Below are positions 4,601-12,574 of a DNA stretch of 12,830 nt, one piece after another; the stretch's first letter is position 1, and every line of letters starts with the position of its first letter. The notes below the pieces were generated by a model that had not been told where the DNA came from, did no database searches, and was given only the letters and a program-made list of their open reading frames with translations. Both the position numbers and the translations under genes were made by a program. Source of the stretch: SIG636 sp045604285 (GTDB lineage Bacteria; Bacillota; Clostridia; Oscillospirales; CAG-382); the NCBI GenBank assembly GCA_045604285.1, contig JAZUNS010000098.1, positions 1 to 12,830 on the forward strand, in the 5' to 3' direction.

Positions 4601-7237
4601 TTACGGTTGATACAAATCGCCGAAATAGGCGGTCATTTGATTATCGGAAAGGTTAAAATAGCTCTTAAGGTCTTGAAGCACTCGCTTTGCACGTGCGCCG
4701 TCCTTGGTATAATTGCGTATGCGCGCTATGGCGGATTCCCAACCCTTAACAGAGGCGCCCCAGCGTGCGCGGTCATTGGGTATTTCCGATTCTATTACTG
4801 CAACAAGCTCATCCAAAACCTTATTAAAGTGTTCATCGTTAAGGATGGTACCCATAAGCTCTGCATAGCGTTTTAAAAACGCATCCTTGCCTTCCTTGCT
4901 TTTCAGCAGGGCACGGATAAGCACGGGGTCGCCGTTGCTGCTGTTAACTATGCTTGTAAGAGGTTGGTCGGTGGTGTGGTGGAACGCCCAGTCCATATCG
5001 TACCACATCCAGTACCATTTACCGTCCCCCTCGGAGGTGCGGAACCTTCTGATGTTTGCCAGGTCCTTATCGCCCATGTAAGAACGGCAGATGTACCAAT
5101 CCATAAGGCTTGTAATGTCAATGCGTTCTGCAAGGTATTCAAAGTTTTCGGTCTTGGACATATCGTGACTTTCCACATACTTCCACAGCGCATGGAAGGA
5201 TGCAACGCTTCCGCTTTCCGCACCGGCGCCTGTGGATTCTGCAATATCCACCGATTCGGGGGATACGTTCAAATGTCCTGCCACGTAATCGTCACTGAAA
5301 CGCTCACGCAGGTAGTAAATGCCCCAATAATCGCCGCCCAAATACAAAACCACGGGCTTAATTGCCAAGGCGTAAAGGTTTGTGTTACCGTCTACTATTG
5401 CGGAGGCGAGCTCGTCACGCAGCATAGCGGTTTTCCAGTCCTCGCTACCGCCCTTAAGCAGCAAGGAGTCATACTCGTCAATATTGCGGTCATCAAACAG
5501 CGGATAACGCAGCTTGCCTGCGCCGTATTCAGAGCGGAAACGCAATTGAAAATTCTGCTTTGCGCCCTTGCGGCTGTCGTTACCGTGCAGACGGAATCCG
5601 CAGGGGACGGAAAACTTCTCTTCGCCGTTTTCTATAAGGGTAACTACGCTTTCGTATTCGTAATTATAAGCAATGTTGTTTAAAACGCCCTGGCTGCCCG
5701 TAAGGGAGTTTTGGGGGATGGAAAGCACAACCACGGGCAGGTCGTGCGCCTTGTTTATAACGTAGGTATAAGCCGTAAGAAGGCTGCTGTAGCCATCCTT
5801 TACGCAGAAGGTGCGGATGGTGGTTACGTCCGTAACGGAAATGGGGCCGCTGTATATCTTTGAAGAGGTGGTGGGTCGGCTACCGTCTAAGGTGTAATAA
5901 ATGGTACCCTCGCCGGTTAGCGAAACCTTAATTGCTTTTGTGTAAAAGCCGGTGGAATAATTTGCCTGGGGTGCCGCTACGGCAACCTCGTAAACCGTGC
6001 CGTTTTGTTTTCCTATAGTGGGGGTGGAGAAATATGCAAAGCCGCTTTCCGTTCTTCCGTAGCTTTCGTTATCGTTTACGTCGGAAGGCACCCTTACCTG
6101 GTCAAAGATCACGCCGTTCTTTGCAAGGTATACTGTTTCGCCTGCAGAGCTTATCTTAAAGGATGCGTGGTCGCTGCCCAAATTGGTCTGACCGGAGCAG
6201 TAGATAACGTAAAATTCTCCCGGGTTTAAAGAAACGGCGGGGAACTTAAAACGGTCGGGCTCAGAGCGCTTGTCGCTAAAGGTGTAATCGGCTAAGTTAA
6301 GCACCTTGTCAGAGTTGTTGTATATCTCAACAAGGTCATAGCATTTTCCGTTAACGGGTGCGTACTTAGAGTTAGAGGACATAACCTCGTTTATAATCAG
6401 CTCGGGCAGCTTAACCGTTGCTAAATAGGCTTTACGGCCTTCCTCGCTGTTCTCAAAGCCGGGGGTTGCGTAGGGACAAATACCGTCCTTGGAAAAGCTG
6501 GCGCCTGCCCCTGCAGCACCAAAGGAAACGTAGGATGCCACCTTGCCGTCATAGGTCAGATAAACGGTTTCCCCCAAGGAGGAAAGGCGGAAGGGTGCGG
6601 CTGCATCCAATACTATAACCAAAAAGCCGCCCGCAGGTATGGTCTTGCCGGAAAGGTCAATAAGGTTGGGCTTTTCGGCGTTATCGGTAAGATAAAACCC
6701 GTCCAAAACGGCTTCCTTGCTGTCTGCGTTGTACAGCTCTACCCAGTCCTGGTCGTGGCCAAGGCAAAGTATCTCGTTGTCGGGCATAACCTCGTTAACT
6801 ATAACGTCAAAGGGCCCTTTTTGCGTCGGTATGGGGTCGGGCTCCGGCTCGCTAACGTCGGGCTCGCTGATATCCGGTTCAGGCTCACTAACGTCCGGCT
6901 CGGGCTCACTAACGTCGGGCTCGGGTTCGCTTACGTCCGGTTCAGGCTTGCTGATATCGGGTTCGCTCACACTCGGCTCGCTGCTGTCAGCGTTGGGCTC
7001 AGACTCGTCACTGCTTTCGGCATCAAGGCTGCTTTCGGCATCAACGCTGATGTCAGAAGCTTCGCTGCTGTCGGCGTCCTCACTAAGCTCGGAGGATTCG
7101 GCGGAAGAAACCGATTCTTCAGCTTGGGATTGGGTGCTTTGGGTGCTATCTGCTGAGGATTCTTCTTCAGAAGAGCCGCACGCCGCCATAGAACAAATCA
7201 GGGCGAGCAGCAGAAGAACAGAAATAAAACGTTTCAT
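4601..7237 (-). CDS. CotH kinase-like lipoprotein with lamin-tail and chitobiase-C-like domains
   Basis: An 878-residue exported protein. Residues 1-20 are a lipoprotein signal ending in SMAAC, so Cys20 should be lipidated (Met at -3 is not the ideal lipobox). Residues 21-137 are a very acidic Ser/Glu/Pro/Asp linker with PEPDVSE heptads at about 92-134. Two lamin-tail domains follow (about 143-252 and 278-410, each beginning with I/V-NEVM), then a chitobiase C-terminal-like domain (about 425-493, IYYTLDGSRPT), then a CotH kinase-like domain (about 498-760): FRLHGNDSRKGAKQNF, the GGDYWGIYYLRERF region, NIRRFR and YDMDWAF (D747, D749). CotH in Bacillus phosphorylates spore-coat proteins; secreted homologues with lamin-tail domains have no settled substrate. 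ATG 7237 has AAGAGG 6 nt upstream (7244-7249); a longer frame reaching 7885 would run through the promoters and the opposing gene and is rejected. Confidence 0.88.
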   Translation of the reverse strand: MKRFISVLLLLALICSMAACGSSEEESSADSTQSTQSQAEESVSSAESSELSEDADSSEASDISVDAESSLDAESSDESEPNADSSEPSVSEPDISKPEPDVSEPEPDVSEPEPDVSEPEPDISEPDVSEPEPDPIPTQKGPFDVIVNEVMPDNEILCLGHDQDWVELYNADSKEAVLDGFYLTDNAEKPNLIDLSGKTIPAGGFLVIVLDAAAPFRLSSLGETVYLTYDGKVASYVSFGAAGAGASFSKDGICPYATPGFENSEEGRKAYLATVKLPELIINEVMSSNSKYAPVNGKCYDLVEIYNNSDKVLNLADYTFSDKRSEPDRFKFPAVSLNPGEFYVIYCSGQTNLGSDHASFKISSAGETVYLAKNGVIFDQVRVPSDVNDNESYGRTESGFAYFSTPTIGKQNGTVYEVAVAAPQANYSTGFYTKAIKVSLTGEGTIYYTLDGSRPTTSSKIYSGPISVTDVTTIRTFCVKDGYSSLLTAYTYVINKAHDLPVVVLSIPQNSLTGSQGVLNNIAYNYEYESVVTLIENGEEKFSVPCGFRLHGNDSRKGAKQNFQLRFRSEYGAGKLRYPLFDDRNIDEYDSLLLKGGSEDWKTAMLRDELASAIVDGNTNLYALAIKPVVLYLGGDYWGIYYLRERFSDDYVAGHLNVSPESVDIAESTGAGAESGSVASFHALWKYVESHDMSKTENFEYLAERIDITSLMDWYICRSYMGDKDLANIRRFRTSEGDGKWYWMWYDMDWAFHHTTDQPLTSIVNSSNGDPVLIRALLKSKEGKDAFLKRYAELMGTILNDEHFNKVLDELVAVIESEIPNDRARWGASVKGWESAIARIRNYTKDGARAKRVLQDLKSYFNLSDNQMTAYFGDLYQP
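6836..6964 (-). repeat. 21-bp-period acidic linker repeat in the CotH-like lipoprotein
   Basis: About six imperfect units coding for the heptad S/K-E/P-EPDVS (residues about 92-134), with drift such as DIS and DVS variants. The DNA copies differ at third positions, so this array is older than the 30-bp array at the left edge. It adds to a linker of over 100 residues that lifts the folded domains away from the membrane. Confidence 0.8.
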
Positions 7238-7282
7238 ATTAAACCTCTTGCTGTTAAAATTTAAAGTTATTCCGTTTTTGCC

Positions 7283-7311
7283 ATTGTACCATAAGTATGT
7301 GGAAAAAACAA
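7283..7311 (-). promoter_or_regulatory. Candidate promoter of the CotH-like gene
   Basis: On the minus strand TTGTTT (7306-7311), 17 bp, then TACAAT (7283-7288) lie about 46 nt upstream of the start codon. The -10 is good, the -35 poor. Confidence 0.5.
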
Positions 7312-7337
7312 TAGAAAATGCCAAGCTTTTGTGTTCC

Positions 7338-7355
7338 GCCCGCAATATGGCGGGC
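7338..7355. promoter_or_regulatory. Inverted repeat between divergent promoters, candidate operator
   Basis: GCCCGC (7338-7343) and GCGGGC (7350-7355) flank a 6-nt AT-rich centre. It lies 12 bp upstream of the -35 box of the dockerin gene and behind the promoter of the CotH-like gene, a usual place for a shared regulator site. No T run follows, so a terminator is unlikely. Nothing identifies the regulator. Confidence 0.3.
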
Positions 7356-7367
7356 AAACGGGCTTTG

Positions 7368-7396
7368 TTGACAAAACCGTGAAAGGGCTGTATAAT
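7368..7396 (+). promoter_or_regulatory. Consensus sigma-A promoter of the dockerin-GH5 gene
   Basis: TTGACA (7368-7373), a 17-bp spacer and TATAAT (7391-7396) are a perfect match to the housekeeping consensus. It lies about 50 nt before the start codon and fixes the start downstream of it. Confidence 0.88.
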
Positions 7397-7447
7397 ACCG
7401 AATACAGAAATACCGCTGAACAATTGCTTTTTGGGGATGAAGTGATT

Positions 7448-9238
7448 ATGAAAAAAATAACAGCTTTTCTTTTGGCAACCGTTATATTTATGCTTTCTTT
7501 GCCTACCGTAAACGCCGCTTTTTTGGTTGGTGACGCCAACGGCGACGGCAAGGTAAGCAGCCTTGATGCGGCGCAAGTCCTTAAGCACGACGTTTTTCTT
7601 ATCACCCTTGAGGGCGCAGGGCTGACCGCTGCCGACGTTAACGCAGACGGCAGGGTTGACAGTCTTGATGCAGCACAGATCCTTAAGTACGATGCCAATA
7701 TTATCGACGGCTTCGGCACCCGCCCCGACGTCGCTGCACAAACGGCGGAAGAGTGGCTGTCTAATATCGTCTTCGGTATAAATTATTTTAACGGCATTAA
7801 CGAAAACAACGATAACGATGCATATTTTAAGTGGATCAGCCAACAAGGCTTTAATGGGGTGGAAATCGGCTGCAGGTATGCACATTTGGTTGACGGCATC
7901 TACGGCGACGTTAATACGGAGTATATAGAAAAATTAAAGAGCATTATTGATTATGCCTACAAATACGATTTTTATATCATTTTGACCTTGTATGACGGTT
8001 ACGAGTATGAGTGGACCAGCCTGAATTATGATAATCAAGACTCTATCATAAAGATGATAAATACGTCCTATAAAAAGCTGGTGGAAAATTTAAACGGCTA
8101 TGACGATAGGCTGGCTATATCCTTTTGCAGCGAGCCGAGAGATTATACCGACAATCTAATAGACGAAGAAGCCTGCACCGTATTAAACAACGTCAATAAA
8201 GAGTTTGTTAAGATGGTACGAAGCACGGGCGGCAATAATCTATACAGAAAATTAGCCATTACCACCGGCTGGAGCAAGTGCAACGGCTTAGCCGCAAGCA
8301 GGTTTGAAATGGTTGACGATGAATATACGTTTGTAAGAATACACTTATATCAGCCGGGTGTTTTTACAGGCTCTAAGACCGAAGAGGCCGTATGGGATGA
8401 GGTTAAGCATCAGCTAACGCTTACCGAGCATTTTAAGGCTTTAAAAAACAATTTTATAGATAAAGATATACCCGTATATATCGGGGAGTTTGGGTGCAGA
8501 CCCAAGGATAACGATGAGGAAAGAGTAAAGTGGGCGCAGTGCTATTTATCTTTAGCCAACAGCTATAACGTAAAATGCTTTATTTGGGATACCGAAAACA
8601 AAGGGTCGGGAATTGCCAATTCCTTCGCCATATCCAACAAGCAAAAGTTGCAGTGGCTTAATCCCGTCTTTATGAATTATATTTTGGATATGTACAAAAA
8701 CAACAGTTTTACGGATTATTATGATACCTACAGCTACAGCGTAAGCATAAACGACCCCATTGAAACGGAAATAACCGCCACCAACCTTCTAACGGGGGAG
8801 GAGAGGGTAATAACCGCAGCCTGCGATGCCGACAAACTTGTCTTAAAGGATGGCAAATACTGCGCAAAAGAGCCGGGAGAGATACTGTTTACCTACACCG
8901 TTGACGGCTTTAATTACTATTATAACGTAAAGGTAACGGACGATGTAAAAGAGGTTGACTTTGAGCTGGAGCTGTTTAAAGACGCCAACACGGGCTATCT
9001 GCAATTGCGGATAATCACCAACGGGTTTTCAAAGCTCAGGTTGGATTACGATTGGAGCTCCACCAACGAGGGCGTAGCGGTGGTTTCCAAGTACTCTACC
9101 ATCACCGTCTTGGGTGACGGCGAATGCTCAATTATCGCCAAAAACAAGGAAAGCGGCGCGGCGGGAAGGATCGACTTGGTCATTGCAAATAACGAGATAG
9201 TCGATATTATTGCCCACGCACCCTCCATCGGCGCTTAA
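7448..9238 (+). CDS. Secreted dockerin-containing GH5-like glycoside hydrolase with Ig-like C-terminus
   Basis: A 596-residue exported protein. Residues 1-23 are a signal peptide (cleavage near VNA/AF). Residues 28-85 are a type I dockerin with two calcium loops (D29, N31, D33, D40 and D63, N65, D67, D74) and Ser-Leu at both recognition positions. Residues about 105-415 look like a GH5 barrel: SEPRDY with general acid E229, HLY (H299, Y301), GEFG with nucleophile E347, and W380. The usual Arg of strand 2, His of strand 3 and the Asn before the acid are E139, Y182 and S228 by hand alignment, so activity may be altered. Residues about 436-590 resemble bacterial Ig-like modules. The dockerin implies docking on a cohesin scaffold coded elsewhere. 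ATG 7448 is 11 nt after GGGG; GTG 7442 (4 nt after GGGGA) is an alternative adding two residues. The frame's extension upstream to 7331 crosses the promoter and is rejected. Confidence 0.83.
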   Translation: MKKITAFLLATVIFMLSLPTVNAAFLVGDANGDGKVSSLDAAQVLKHDVFLITLEGAGLTAADVNADGRVDSLDAAQILKYDANIIDGFGTRPDVAAQTAEEWLSNIVFGINYFNGINENNDNDAYFKWISQQGFNGVEIGCRYAHLVDGIYGDVNTEYIEKLKSIIDYAYKYDFYIILTLYDGYEYEWTSLNYDNQDSIIKMINTSYKKLVENLNGYDDRLAISFCSEPRDYTDNLIDEEACTVLNNVNKEFVKMVRSTGGNNLYRKLAITTGWSKCNGLAASRFEMVDDEYTFVRIHLYQPGVFTGSKTEEAVWDEVKHQLTLTEHFKALKNNFIDKDIPVYIGEFGCRPKDNDEERVKWAQCYLSLANSYNVKCFIWDTENKGSGIANSFAISNKQKLQWLNPVFMNYILDMYKNNSFTDYYDTYSYSVSINDPIETEITATNLLTGEERVITAACDADKLVLKDGKYCAKEPGEILFTYTVDGFNYYYNVKVTDDVKEVDFELELFKDANTGYLQLRIITNGFSKLRLDYDWSSTNEGVAVVSKYSTITVLGDGECSIIAKNKESGAAGRIDLVIANNEIVDIIAHAPSIGA

Positions 9239-9291
9239 CGGATTATATAAATCACAAGCTTTTTTGCTGTGTTGGCTTTAAGGGGGCTATT

Positions 9292-9304
9292 CAACCGTCG
9301 GTTG
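9292..9304. promoter_or_regulatory. 13-bp palindrome upstream of the XRE-GNAT gene, candidate operator
   Basis: CAACCG and CGGTTG surround a single central T. It lies just upstream of the putative promoter of a gene whose product has a Cro/C1-type HTH, so autoregulation is conceivable. Only one copy is seen in the gap. Confidence 0.35.
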
Positions 9305-9327
9305 TGGCGCTGTATCTGTTTTGTTGC

Positions 9328-9356
9328 TTGTATTTTGCGGCTTTTGGTATTATACT
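9328..9356 (+). promoter_or_regulatory. Candidate promoter of the XRE-GNAT gene
   Basis: TTGTAT (9328-9333), 17 bp, TATACT (9351-9356), about 28 nt before the start codon. An overlapping alternative is TTGCTT (9324-9329) with TATTAT (9348-9353). Moderate match only. Confidence 0.5.
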
Positions 9357-9384
9357 GTTTACAGAAACAGCAAGGAGAGAAAGT

Positions 9385-10977
9385 ATGGAAAAATCTTACA
9401 ATAATATCGGCAAAACGATTCGCACCAACCGTATAAGTCTTGGATATACCCAGGAATCCCTTGCCAACGAGCTGCACGTTTCCGCCCAGGCAATTTCAAA
9501 ATGGGAAAAAGGCTTAAGCATGCCCGATATAAATCTTTTAATTCCGTTGTCCAAGGCTTTGAATATCGGTGTGGACCAGCTCCTTGGCGGCGACCGATAT
9601 GCCGAGCTGAACGAAGCTTTTCAAAAATCCCTCCGACTCGGTGACAAAATCACCTTGATAGTGTGTGAGGACGCCCTTGCCGAATTCCCCGATGATAAAA
9701 CCTTTCTTTACCGCCGTGCCTGCACCCAGCTGTTCCTCGCAAAAGAAACAAAAAGCAAGCTGTACTTTAACAGGGCAATAGCCGACTTTGAACGGCTGTG
9801 CGCAAAGTATCCCGATTCCACCTCGGCAAAAGAAATGCTTGCCGAAGCGTACTTTGCCGGCGGGGACAGAGAGCTTGCCATAGAAACCGCAATGAAGAAC
9901 AATAACCGCTCTCAAGTGGCACGCTTTGTCGGCGGCAAAGAGGAAATGCGGTTTAAGCAAAATAAAATACAGCAAAAAGCCCTTGATCTGTGCTTTTCCC
10001 TTATGGAATATAACACGAAAGAAGCTTTTGATGCAGCGCGGACCATAATTGATAAAATGATGCGGGAGGACAAAGAGCTTAACGCCAACCTTATCTGCGC
10101 GTTGTATATCGGCGAAGCGAAAATGTGCGCCCAAAAGGGGGACGCCGAAGGCTTTATCCAAAAGCTTACAATGGCTTACCAGCTGGCGCTTGAAGCATCA
10201 AAAATCCATGAAGGGCTGACTTATACCTCGCCTTTGTTTGACTGTATTGACCCCGATACCTCTATGGCGGCAGATGAACTGGGACTGTTTTTAAGCGCCG
10301 ACGTGCTAAAAAACCCCAATGCGCTTCCTTTAAAGCAACGCATTGTTGCCGACGGCGTGTTTAACTTTCGGTTGCTGTTTCGTGCCGAATGGCAAGAGTT
10401 TTTCGTCTTTTGCGAGAAACACATAAACGATAGCAATTATTTTAATTTCGGAACAGGCTGGGATATGACCGAAGAACAGCTGGATGAAATCTATAAAACC
10501 TATTCCCAAAAGCCCAAATATCCCGGCAACGCCCCTGCAGAGCTTTGGGAGATCAACCGTAAGCAGGTAGAACACCTTATAAGCAATGGGATAATGACGG
10601 GCTACGTTGCCTATTATAACAACGAATTTTACGCTTACTGTAATTGCGGAAACAAAAATAAATACGCAGGCTTACCCCTTGAACTGCAGGAGCTGAAAAC
10701 CGCACCCGACGACGCAAAGGTTTTGTCCATTGTGGAAATAATGGTATCAAAAATCTATAGAAACTCTGGCCTTGAAGAATATCTTATAACAGAAACTCTT
10801 AAAAAAAGCAAAGCTTTCGGCTATACCCACGCCGAGATTTATCCCCGTGACATAGGACTTATTACGGAAGAAGAGTTTGCGGCAGAGCTTGAGCTTTACA
10901 AAAAGCTTGGGTTTAAAATTATAAAAGACCTTACAAAGGATAATATCCGTTGGTATTGTATGCAAAAAAAGCTTTGA
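9385..10977 (+). CDS. XRE-family HTH regulator fused to helical repeats and a C-terminal GNAT-like acetyltransferase domain
   Basis: A 530-residue cytoplasmic protein of three parts. Residues 8-68 are a Cro/C1-type HTH (RTNRISLGYTQESLA, then SAQAISKWEKG), typical in length and spacing. Residues about 72-345 are alpha-helical with TPR-like helix pairs (for example LYRRACTQLFLAKE and AKEMLAEAYFAGGDRELAI). Residues about 386-530 resemble a GNAT N-acetyltransferase: NRKQVEHLISNG, GYVAYYNNEFYAYCNCG (406-422), an acetyl-CoA-binding-like segment YRNSGLEEYLITETLKKSKAFGY (458-480) and LYKKLGFKII (504-513). The R-x-x-G-x-G/A loop is degenerate (R459, G462, E464). ATG 9385 follows AAGGAG by 7 nt; the longer frame from 9304 crosses the promoter. 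XRE-TPR regulators often sense a ligand or peptide; adding GNAT suggests sensing or modifying a small molecule or protein. Target and substrate are unknown. Confidence 0.8.
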   Translation: MEKSYNNIGKTIRTNRISLGYTQESLANELHVSAQAISKWEKGLSMPDINLLIPLSKALNIGVDQLLGGDRYAELNEAFQKSLRLGDKITLIVCEDALAEFPDDKTFLYRRACTQLFLAKETKSKLYFNRAIADFERLCAKYPDSTSAKEMLAEAYFAGGDRELAIETAMKNNNRSQVARFVGGKEEMRFKQNKIQQKALDLCFSLMEYNTKEAFDAARTIIDKMMREDKELNANLICALYIGEAKMCAQKGDAEGFIQKLTMAYQLALEASKIHEGLTYTSPLFDCIDPDTSMAADELGLFLSADVLKNPNALPLKQRIVADGVFNFRLLFRAEWQEFFVFCEKHINDSNYFNFGTGWDMTEEQLDEIYKTYSQKPKYPGNAPAELWEINRKQVEHLISNGIMTGYVAYYNNEFYAYCNCGNKNKYAGLPLELQELKTAPDDAKVLSIVEIMVSKIYRNSGLEEYLITETLKKSKAFGYTHAEIYPRDIGLITEEEFAAELELYKKLGFKIIKDLTKDNIRWYCMQKKL

Positions 10978-10989
10978 TGCATTGTTTGA

Positions 10990-11018
10990 TTGACTTCAAA
11001 AGGAATATATGGTATAAT
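10990..11018 (+). promoter_or_regulatory. Sigma-A promoter of the HerA-like ATPase gene
   Basis: TTGACT (10990-10995), 17 bp, TATAAT (11013-11018). The start codon follows 59 nt after the -10 box. An 8-bp palindrome ACGGCCGT (11026-11033) sits at the expected transcription start. Confidence 0.82.
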
Positions 11019-11077
11019 TTAAAAAACGGCCGTCTTTAAAACAGAGGGCAAAAACTAACAGTAAGCAGGGAAAAACA

Positions 11078-12553
11078 ATGTATCAAAAGGATTTGCATAA
11101 GGTTTGGCTGGCAACAGGTACAAAAAAGGTGTATCTCGAGCCGTCCATGGCTAACCGCCACGGACTTATAGCAGGCGCCACGGGTACCGGCAAGACCGTA
11201 ACCCTTAAGGTGCTTGCGGAAAGCTTTTCCGATATGGGCGTGCCCGTATTCGTTGCCGACATAAAGGGCGACCTTTCGGGTATGTGCGTACCGGGAAAAG
11301 AGAACAAGCATATACTTAGAAGCATTACAAACATGGGCATAAAGGGCTTTGAGTACAAGTCCTACCCCGTGCAGTTTTGGGACGTTTACGGTCAAAAGGG
11401 CCTGCCCGTAAGAACAACGGTATCCGAAATGGGGCCGGAGCTTCTTGCAAGGCTGCTGGGGCTTAACGATACCCAAAGCGGCGTTTTAAGAATCGTTTTC
11501 CGTGTTGCAGATGACAAGCAGCTTTTGCTTGTGGACCTTAAAGACCTAAGGGCTATGCTGCAATACGTGGGCGAAAACGCAAAGGATTTTAAGCTTGAAT
11601 ACGGCAACGTGTCCTCTCAGTCCATCGGCGCAATTCAAAGAGCGCTTCTTGCCCTTGAGGACGAAGGCGGCGAGCTGTTCTTTGGCGAGCCCTCCCTTGA
11701 CCTTTCGGATTGGAAAAAGTTTTCCACCGAGGACGGCAGGGGCATGATGAATATTCTTGAATGCTCTGAGCTTTTCAAGCGTCCCCTTCTTTACAGCACC
11801 TTCCTTTTGTGGATGCTTTCCGAAATATACGATATGCTCCCGGAGGCAGGCGACCTGCCCAAGCCTAAGTTTGCGTTCTTCTTTGACGAAGCTCACCTTC
11901 TGTTTGACGATGCCCCCAAGGCGCTTGTGGATAAGGTAGAGCAGGTGGTAAGGCTTATTCGCTCCAAGGGCGTAAGCGTGTGGTTTATTACCCAAAACCC
12001 CACCGATATCCCCGATAGCGTCCTTGGCCAGATAGGCAACCGAGTGCAGCACGCACTAAGAGCGTACACCCCCGCAGACCAAAAGGCGCTTAACGCTGCC
12101 GCAAGGTCGTTCAGGGCAAATCCCGCCTTTAAAACCGCAGACGCAATACAAGAGCTTGGCACGGGCGAAGCGCTGGTTTCCGTGTTGGATGAAAACGGCG
12201 TTCCCTCAATAGTAGAAAGGGCAAACATCCTTCCTCCCAAAAGCAGTATGGCGGCAGTGGATGACGAAACGCTGCAGGCGGTTGTAAACGCAAGTGTCTA
12301 TAAAGACAAGTACGCAACGGACGTGGATAACGAAACGGCATACGAGCAGCTTGCAAAGGCCGCCGAGGAGGACGAAGAAGAGGAAGCGGCAGAGGAAAAG
12401 AAAAAAGAAAAATCAAAAACCTCGTCTAAAAAATCCTCCGGAAGAAAAAAGCAGGGCGTCCTTGAAAAGACCGTTAACAGCACCGCTACCTCCATTGGCA
12501 GAGAGCTTGGCAAAAAGGTAGTTAGGGGACTTTTCGGCAGCTTTTTTAAGTAA
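11078..12553 (+). CDS. HerA-like P-loop ATPase, DUF853/YjgR family
   Basis: A 491-residue cytoplasmic ATPase related to HerA/FtsK-type DNA translocases. Walker A is GATGTGKT (33-40); the DIKGDLSG (about 61-68) that follows is typical of the DUF853/YjgR group; Walker B is FFFDEAH with D270 and E271; a sensor-like TQNPTDIP starts at 305. Residues about 428-462 are a highly charged linker (acidic run then Lys/Ser-rich), and the last 30 residues (GRELGKKVVRGLFGSFF) are a conserved tail of the family. The length is normal. HerA works with the NurA nuclease in archaea, and HerA-like ATPases join some phage-defence pairs; here no nuclease or Sir2 partner is adjacent, so a stand-alone role is more likely. 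ATG 11078 follows AGGGA by 6 nt. It has its own promoter and a strong terminator. Confidence 0.88.
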   Translation: MYQKDLHKVWLATGTKKVYLEPSMANRHGLIAGATGTGKTVTLKVLAESFSDMGVPVFVADIKGDLSGMCVPGKENKHILRSITNMGIKGFEYKSYPVQFWDVYGQKGLPVRTTVSEMGPELLARLLGLNDTQSGVLRIVFRVADDKQLLLVDLKDLRAMLQYVGENAKDFKLEYGNVSSQSIGAIQRALLALEDEGGELFFGEPSLDLSDWKKFSTEDGRGMMNILECSELFKRPLLYSTFLLWMLSEIYDMLPEAGDLPKPKFAFFFDEAHLLFDDAPKALVDKVEQVVRLIRSKGVSVWFITQNPTDIPDSVLGQIGNRVQHALRAYTPADQKALNAAARSFRANPAFKTADAIQELGTGEALVSVLDENGVPSIVERANILPPKSSMAAVDDETLQAVVNASVYKDKYATDVDNETAYEQLAKAAEEDEEEEAAEEKKKEKSKTSSKKSSGRKKQGVLEKTVNSTATSIGRELGKKVVRGLFGSFFK

Positions 12554-12574
12554 TCAATAAATTTAAAACAAACT

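Noticed and set aside
4964..5683. 239-residue plus-strand frame opposite the CotH-like domain
   Set aside because: It is antisense to a confidently recognised domain, with no family-like motifs.
6717..7382. Gly/Ser-repeat protein on the plus strand
   Set aside because: It is the complement of the acidic Ser/Pro linker of the CotH-like gene; its repeats come from that coding strand and no ribosome binding site supports it.
7238..7885. N-terminal extension of the CotH-like protein on the minus strand
   Set aside because: The extension crosses both promoters and the dockerin coding region; the lipoprotein signal starts at 7237 with a good ribosome binding site.
9241..9275. Terminator after the dockerin gene (CACAAGC-T6-GCTGTG)
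   Set aside because: The stem is short with a bulge and the T run is in the loop rather than after the stem; I see no convincing terminator there.
9385..12553. A two-gene defence system of XRE-GNAT and HerA-like ATPase
   Set aside because: The ATPase gene has its own consensus promoter 100 bp after the XRE-GNAT gene, belongs to the DUF853/YjgR branch, and no nuclease or other effector is present.
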